Source: Plasticicumulans lactativorans
GTDB lineage: Bacteria > Pseudomonadota > Gammaproteobacteria > Competibacterales > Competibacteraceae
Assembly (NCBI RefSeq): GCF_004341245.1
Contig: NZ_SLWY01000004.1
Coordinates: 1-64,000 of the forward strand
Direction of reading: 5' to 3'
DNA length: 64,000 bases
In this document: piece after piece, positions 59,738 through 64,000 of the stretch
How positions within the stretch are numbered: position 1 is the stretch's first letter
How the letters are laid out: each line of letters opens with the position of its first letter
The notes under the pieces: model-generated
What the model was told of the DNA's origin: nothing
Databases searched by the model: none
What the model saw: the letters and a program-made list of their open reading frames with translations, nothing else
Position numbers and translations under genes: made by a program

Positions 59738-59790
59738 AAGACAAACACGGCGGGCTGGCGTTCTGGCCAGACGTCCGCCTGTGCACGTCG

Positions 59791-60735
59791 TCACCCCTCC
59801 TGGTACGCCCGCTCGATCAGCGGCTTGGCCCGCTCCAGGTCGGTGGCGGTGCGCAGCCACAGCTCGACGTTGCCGGTGCCCCAGTGACCGATCGTGCTGA
59901 CGTCGCGACTGAACCCCTCTTCCAGCGCAACCGTGGCCGGGTCGAGCTTGAGGTAGACCAGCAGGCGGTTGGCCTGCACGACCACCGTGATGAAGTTCTT
60001 GAGTTTGCGGAACGCCGTGTAGAGCTTGAGCGGCTTCTCGTTGACGTCATCGCCCAGCGACAAGACGAAGGAACGCAGATCCGCATACAACTGGCGGGTG
60101 CTCTCGGGCGCGCCCTCCAACTGCTCGGCCAGGCTCTTGTCCTTGCCCGCCGGCCGGCGCCCGGCCTGTGGCGTCTCGGGCGATGGTTCGACCGGTGCGG
60201 CAGCGCGGCCGGGGCTGCCGCCGTCCTGCACGCTCTGCGTGTTGACCAGTTCCAGCAACAGCAGGTCATCGCCGAACAGCTTGTAGCGGATCAGCTCGAT
60301 GTTGCGCGGGATCTGCTGCACCGCGTGCTGGTCGTAGCGGGTGAAGTCTGCCGCGATGCACAGCAACCGCGTGCCGGCCCACTCCACGCTGTCGGCCACG
60401 TCCTTGCCCAGCTTTTCCATCACCAGCCAGCGGAACTCGGCTTTGTGGTCGAGCAGCCAGTCCAGATAGAACAGGCCCTGGTTGATGACGTTCTCGTTGC
60501 TGTGGCGCTTGTATTCGACGATGACCGGGCAGCCGTTCTCGTCCAGGCCCAGCGAGTCGATGCGACCGCGGTGCGTCTTGCCGGTGGCGTATTCCGAGGC
60601 GAGGAAGCGCACGCCCAGGAAGGCTTCCATCTGGCCTTCGATCAGTGCCTGCAGCTTGCGCTCCAGCGCCGCGGAGGACGACGGCAACTCGGTGGCGACG
60701 CCTGCGGACAGGCGGAAGAGCTGGATGTCGCTCAT
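59791..60735 (-). CDS. PD-(D/E)xK nuclease-like protein with C-terminal DUF5655
   Basis: A 314-aa protein. The N-terminal half has the restriction-nuclease-like core RGRIDSLGLDENGCPVIVEY then K (Asp ... Glu-x-Lys), with a following Gln-containing helix NENVINQGLFYLDWLLDHKA. After a Pro/Gly-rich linker (about residues 190-225) comes a DUF5655 domain (YADLRSFVLSLGDDVNEKPL to VELWLRTATDLERAKPLIER). Related proteins are uncharacterised nucleases often near restriction systems. It lies 5 bp after the 147-aa gene, between hsdS and hsdR. Confidence 0.82.
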   Translation of the reverse strand: MSDIQLFRLSAGVATELPSSSAALERKLQALIEGQMEAFLGVRFLASEYATGKTHRGRIDSLGLDENGCPVIVEYKRHSNENVINQGLFYLDWLLDHKAEFRWLVMEKLGKDVADSVEWAGTRLLCIAADFTRYDQHAVQQIPRNIELIRYKLFGDDLLLLELVNTQSVQDGGSPGRAAAPVEPSPETPQAGRRPAGKDKSLAEQLEGAPESTRQLYADLRSFVLSLGDDVNEKPLKLYTAFRKLKNFITVVVQANRLLVYLKLDPATVALEEGFSRDVSTIGHWGTGNVELWLRTATDLERAKPLIERAYQEG

Positions 60736-60740
60736 GGCAT

Positions 60741-61184
60741 TCAGAGCCTGGCGGAAAGGAGGTTGACGAGAATGCCTTCTCCGATCTCCAGCGCCTTCCT
60801 GCCGGCGCGGACCACGGGGTGGGGCGGCTCCCGGAGGTTGGGCAGATAGAGCGTGCGGCCCGTCTTGTGAGTGAAGTGCTTCGCCATGAACCATAGCTCG
60901 GCGGCAACGGCGTCCTCCGTGGCACCCGCCGCATGCAGGCGAACATAACGCTCGACGATGGGCGTGGCGAAAAGCTCGCCTTGCACCACGCTGCTCCGGT
61001 TGGCATCGCCTTGCCAATGGATGCGGACCATGGCGTCTTCATCGGCCCATTCGTCGGCGGAGACTGGAAGCACCAGGGTTCCGTCGAGCAAAGAACGGGC
61101 GCAGTGCAGGCTGCCGTGGTTGTCGTGGGTGAAGATGGGCAGCAGGTTTGCGATGAAGCCGACGACGGCTGCACTGGTGGTCAT
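60741..61184 (-). CDS. Unrecognised 147-aa protein in the restriction operon
   Basis: A soluble 147-aa protein starting MTTSAAVVGFIANLLPIFTH, with LHCARSLLDGTLVLPVSADE, RIHWQGDANRSSVVQGELF and RTLYLPNLREPPHPVVRAGR. There is no membrane segment, HTH or metal-cluster motif, and I cannot assign a family. It overlaps the hsdS stop by 4 nt (ATGA) and precedes the DUF5655 gene by 5 bp, so it is translated as part of the operon and is probably functional there. Confidence 0.75.
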   Translation of the reverse strand: MTTSAAVVGFIANLLPIFTHDNHGSLHCARSLLDGTLVLPVSADEWADEDAMVRIHWQGDANRSSVVQGELFATPIVERYVRLHAAGATEDAVAAELWFMAKHFTHKTGRTLYLPNLREPPHPVVRAGRKALEIGEGILVNLLSARL

Positions 61185-62533
61185 GCGTGCCCCCCTTGTG
61201 CCGCGCCGCGCACGTCGATCTGGCCGGTGACGGCCGCGGCGATGAGGGCGGAGCGGCGTTCTTTGAGGAGGACAACAGCGTGAGCCGCCTCCACGTCAAG
61301 TGCGTCGAGCAGGCTGGTCTCCGCGTCAAGGAAAGCCGAGATTTCCAACTGTTCGCCCAACGGCGGATTGGCCAGAACGTAGTTGCGGATAGTCCGCACG
61401 TTTACGTGTGGGGAGGTGGCTCCTACCGTATCCATCTGCCCCTGCCTGTACGTGCTTAGCGAGTTGAGTTGCCACATCAAGTAGCGGGCGTGCATCGAGT
61501 CAGCTGCTCGGAACTGCATCATTCTCTGGCCCAGGCAAAACATGTCAACTGACGGCACCTGTGCGGCATACCCCCATCGCTCTCCTTCGCGCCCATAGAC
61601 AATGTCGTCCTTTGCCAAGACTTGGCGCCGTATTCGGTTCAGGTAATCTTGCTCGCCAACCGAATACATCTCTTCGATCCATAGCCGTCCTTCCGTGACG
61701 TTGGCGGTTCTGATGACACGGTAAGTGCCATCCTCATCGTAGACAGGAGTCTCATGTGGGCAGTCGACTATCAGGCTGGCCGCATGCTTGAGACGAGTAA
61801 TTTCCCAATGCGCCGGCACCTCCCCCAGCCACGCCACGCCGGAATCCTTCATCGGCGCGTCGGGGTCGAGGCCGCGGGTGACGGCGTGGGAGATGGTGGC
61901 CTGGCGCTTCTCGGCCAGCAGGGCGATGAGCTTTTCCTGCTCGGCGATCAGCGCATGGATCTTGGCGGTTTCGCGGTCGAGGAAAGCGGCGATGGCGGTT
62001 TGCTCCATCGGCGAAGGAAACGCCCAAGCGATGTTTCTCACGAAATCGTCGGGCACTCTCTTTTGCCCGCCCGCCCCATACATGCTGGCCTCGCCTTGCT
62101 TCCGAAAAGCGGGAGAGCGAAAAATCCAGTTCAGGTACTCACCAGATGTTTCGCTAGGCCGGGGCCTTGCGACGATGAGTTCCGTCGTACCGAAGCCAAT
62201 GCCTCCTTGCAGCCCACGCATGAGTCCGCCTTTGCCGTTCTCAAAGCAAGGCGTGATCTTCGCCAGTGCCACGTCCCCGTTGCGAAAGTACGTGTAGCCC
62301 GCTTCAACTTCGTGAATCGGCCGCATGCGGTCCAGATTCAACGAGCCGTCGTCGCCAATCGCCTCCATGGGCAAAAAGGAAACTTCGGTACTGCGGTCAA
62401 GCTCCGCGATTTCGGATTTCGACGGATTCAATTCAGCAACGGTACGGAGGCGCTTTATTTCCCAATGTTCCGGTACCTCTCCCAACCACTCCACCCCGCT
62501 GTCCCTGTACTCCCCATACCTCGGCAAGCTCAT
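61181..62533 (-). CDS. hsdS: Type I restriction-modification specificity subunit
   Basis: A 450-aa DNA-recognition subunit shared by the methylase and restriction complexes. It has two target-recognition domains, each opened by a near-repeat (YRDSGVEWLGEVPEHWEIKR and MKDSGVAWLGEVPAHWEITR) and closed by a conserved helix (EQTAIAAFLDRETAKIHALI and EQLEISAFLDAETSLLDALD). The recognition domains between are visibly less G+C-rich than neighbouring genes, as expected from exchange of specificity modules. The ATG overlaps the DUF1016 stop (ATGA). Target sequence cannot be read from protein. Confidence 0.95.
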   Translation of the reverse strand: MSLPRYGEYRDSGVEWLGEVPEHWEIKRLRTVAELNPSKSEIAELDRSTEVSFLPMEAIGDDGSLNLDRMRPIHEVEAGYTYFRNGDVALAKITPCFENGKGGLMRGLQGGIGFGTTELIVARPRPSETSGEYLNWIFRSPAFRKQGEASMYGAGGQKRVPDDFVRNIAWAFPSPMEQTAIAAFLDRETAKIHALIAEQEKLIALLAEKRQATISHAVTRGLDPDAPMKDSGVAWLGEVPAHWEITRLKHAASLIVDCPHETPVYDEDGTYRVIRTANVTEGRLWIEEMYSVGEQDYLNRIRRQVLAKDDIVYGREGERWGYAAQVPSVDMFCLGQRMMQFRAADSMHARYLMWQLNSLSTYRQGQMDTVGATSPHVNVRTIRNYVLANPPLGEQLEISAFLDAETSLLDALDVEAAHAVVLLKERRSALIAAAVTGQIDVRGAAQGGHA

Positions 62534-63228
62534 CCCTCGTTCTCCCACGGCCCCTGAGCCAGCCATTCGTGCAGCTTGGCCTGCAGCAGTTTCTTGTCGG
62601 GCAACTGGGCCAGCAGGCCGCGGTGCAGATCGGCCTCGCCGTGCTGCGCCGGCAGGCCGAGGAATTCAACCAGGTAGCTGTCCTTGAAGACCGACATCGC
62701 CTCGGGGTGCGTTTGTCGCAGCGCCGGCGAGACTTTCACCGGGCTGAGCATCGTGCGCTCGAACAGCGCGCCCTTGATCTGGCGCTCCAGTTCGCGGCTG
62801 CTCCAGCGTTCCTGGATGGCAAGGCGCAGGTAGAACTCGCGCTCTTCGGGGCGCTTGCTCTGGCCGAGGATGATGAGATGGTGTGTCCACGGCAATTGTC
62901 TCAGCAGTGCCGAGACTTTCTCGTCCCCGCAGTAGGTTTCGTAGAACTGCCGCATGCGGAACAGGTTGGGCCGCGTGAAGCCGCGCAGCCCGGGGTGCTC
63001 GTGCGCAATGCGTTCGGCCAGGCGCTCCACCACACCGGCGCCCCATTCGGCCGCAGCGATGCGGCGGCCGATGATGCCGCCCACCTGCCAGTACAGCTCG
63101 ATCAGCACGGTGTTGACGGCCTGCACGGCCTGCTGCCGCGCGCCGGCGATCAGGGCGAGGATGTCGTTGAACCCGGCGGCCTCACCGCCGCTGGCCACGG
63201 GGTTGTCCCTGCTGCGGCGGGGGCTCAT
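62530..63228 (-). CDS. DUF1016/YhcG-type protein lacking its nuclease core
   Basis: A 232-aa protein. The DUF1016 N-terminal domain is complete (ILALIAGARQQAVQAVNTVL, ELYWQVGGIIGRRI, FTRPNLFRMRQFYETY, LPWTHHLIILGQ, WSSRELERQIKGALFER). The expected C-terminal start (FKDSYLVEFLGLPAQHGEAD) is present, but the sequence then jumps at about residue 208 from HRGLLAQ to LPDKKLLQAKLHEWL, the normal last line of the family. The PD-(D/E)xK core of roughly 130 residues is missing, with the frame kept. It overlaps hsdM and hsdS by 4 nt each. Such genes usually sit in type I restriction operons; this form cannot be a nuclease. Confidence 0.85.
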   Translation of the reverse strand: MSPRRSRDNPVASGGEAAGFNDILALIAGARQQAVQAVNTVLIELYWQVGGIIGRRIAAAEWGAGVVERLAERIAHEHPGLRGFTRPNLFRMRQFYETYCGDEKVSALLRQLPWTHHLIILGQSKRPEEREFYLRLAIQERWSSRELERQIKGALFERTMLSPVKVSPALRQTHPEAMSVFKDSYLVEFLGLPAQHGEADLHRGLLAQLPDKKLLQAKLHEWLAQGPWENEG

Positions 63229-64000
63229 TCCGCCAGCTCCCCCAGCATCCGCATGATGTTGGCCGACACCGCCTTCAGCTCCTCGTCGATGGCGTGCAGG
63301 CTGCGCGGCGGCTCGAACACGTAGAAGTGGCGGTTGAACGGAATCTCGTAGCCGACCCTGCTCTTCTCCTCGTCGATCCAGGCATCGGGCGCGTGCGGCA
63401 GCACCTCGCGCCTGAAGTAGGCGCTGATGTCCTCGGTCAGCGGCACGTTCTCGGTGTCGCGCAGGGCGCTGTCGGGCTGCGGCCTGCCCTTCTGCCTGCC
63501 CTTCAGGCCCAAGACAACATTGCCCGCCTCATCGCGCAGCGGGCGCTCGACGGTGACGGTGGTGTAGCCGAAGTCCTCGTTGCGAAAGATGCGCGCGATG
63601 GGCACGCGCTTCAGGCGTCCGCCCGCGGGGGTGGTGGGCGGCTCGTCGGTGTTGGTGACGAGCTGCGGCTCGCCGACCGGCTGGCCGGCGGCATCGAGCA
63701 CGGTGACCAGTTCGGCCTCGGTGAAGCTGCCGAACAGGCGCGTCACCGTGTCGATGTGCCCGTCGCTCATCTCCTTGCGCTTGGAGCCCAGGCTCTTGCG
63801 CATCTTCTGCCAGAAGCTGCTGGCGTCGATGAGCTGCACGTAGCCCCTGCGGTCCTCGGGCTTGCGGTTGGACAGAATCCACACGTAGGTGCTGATGCCG
63901 GTGTTGTAGAACATGTCGGGGGGCAGGCCGACGATGGCCTCCAGCAGGTCGTTCTCCAGCACGTAGCGGCGAATCTCGCTCTCGCCGCTGCCGGCGCCAC
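63225..64000 (-). CDS. hsdM: Type I restriction-modification DNA methyltransferase, C-terminal part
   Basis: The last 257 codons of HsdM; the N-terminus with the SAM site and NPPF motif is beyond the right edge. What remains has the post-catalytic segment RRYVLENDLLEAIVGLPPDM, FYNTGISTYVWILSNRKPED, then YVQLIDASSFWQKMRKSLGS and the C-terminal region with DFGYTTVTVERPLRD. The C-terminus EELKAVSANIMRMLGELAE is helical. The reading frame is open to the window edge. Its stop overlaps the DUF1016 start (ATGA). It methylates adenine in the sequence chosen by HsdS. Confidence 0.94.
   Translation of the reverse strand, partial: GAGSGESEIRRYVLENDLLEAIVGLPPDMFYNTGISTYVWILSNRKPEDRRGYVQLIDASSFWQKMRKSLGSKRKEMSDGHIDTVTRLFGSFTEAELVTVLDAAGQPVGEPQLVTNTDEPPTTPAGGRLKRVPIARIFRNEDFGYTTVTVERPLRDEAGNVVLGLKGRQKGRPQPDSALRDTENVPLTEDISAYFRREVLPHAPDAWIDEEKSRVGYEIPFNRHFYVFEPPRSLHAIDEELKAVSANIMRMLGELAE

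Noticed and set aside
59707-59748. Extension of the MNT protein to a GTG at 59748
   Set aside because: The added residues (MFVFCCLFGNN) do not resemble the family's N-terminus and would place the palindrome at 59717-59737 inside the coding region. The ATG at 59706 begins a normal winged helix.

Overview
The window is very G+C-rich, densely coded DNA from a betaproteobacterium. Gene content and order point to Rhodocyclales (Thauera/Azoarcus-like): a System II cytochrome c maturation block (resB-ccsA) beside dsbA, a cytochrome c4 gene and engB; an arginine deiminase operon with an FNR-type promoter; and a CbrA/CrbS-type transporter-kinase locus. This assignment is inference from content, not from a marker gene. 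No tRNA, rRNA, CRISPR array or insertion sequence was seen.

Layout. (1) 1-5189: a Gts-type glucose ABC transporter (gtsA-gtsB-gtsC-gtsD) and the start of a general porin, all on the minus strand. The porin has its own promoter, covered by two near-identical palindromes. (2) 5190-9767: a polar amino-acid-type ABC transporter with a shikimate-dehydrogenase-like enzyme. It is headed by a promoter overlapped by a LacI-type operator, with a second operator copy exactly 147 bp away. (3) 9768-16143, plus strand: proC-yggT-yggU, a PAS-GGDEF-EAL protein, a TrkH-type potassium channel and greB. (4) 16154-18571: queC, a triple-domain QueD-like protein and queE (queuosine/7-deazaguanine precursor pathway). 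(5) 18685-24508: EEP nuclease, dsbA, ccsA, resB and cytochrome c4, with a clear promoter and terminator around the cytochrome gene. (6) 24509-34958: engB, DUF484, dapF, a symporter-histidine kinase with a CbrX-like small protein, a membrane PAS/exonuclease fusion, a lone receiver, a DUF6489 protein, mnmG and a small conserved protein. (7) 35112-38464: lipoprotein, DUF2252 and SYLF proteins. (8) 38547-47017: arcD-arcA-arcB-arcC, a second APC transporter, DUF2254 and a membrane protein. Every gap from arcD to the second transporter carries a strong hairpin. (9) 47117-53220: an RND tripartite efflux operon preceded by a candidate small RNA with an anti-Shine-Dalgarno tract. (10) 53429-55333: pirin and a ferredoxin-reductase protein.

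(11) 55573-64000 is the main accessory region. It is a type I restriction-modification operon read leftward: hsdM, a DUF1016/YhcG protein that has lost its nuclease core, hsdS, an unrecognised 147-aa protein, a PD-(D/E)xK/DUF5655 nuclease-like protein, an MNT nucleotidyltransferase-HEPN pair with its own palindromic upstream site, then hsdR. Nearly every junction is a 4-nt ATGA overlap. The accessory genes are thus built into the restriction operon between its specificity and restriction subunits, which makes it a compact composite defence locus.

All calls are from reading the sequence. Family names rest on recognised motifs and recalled relatives; no database search was run.
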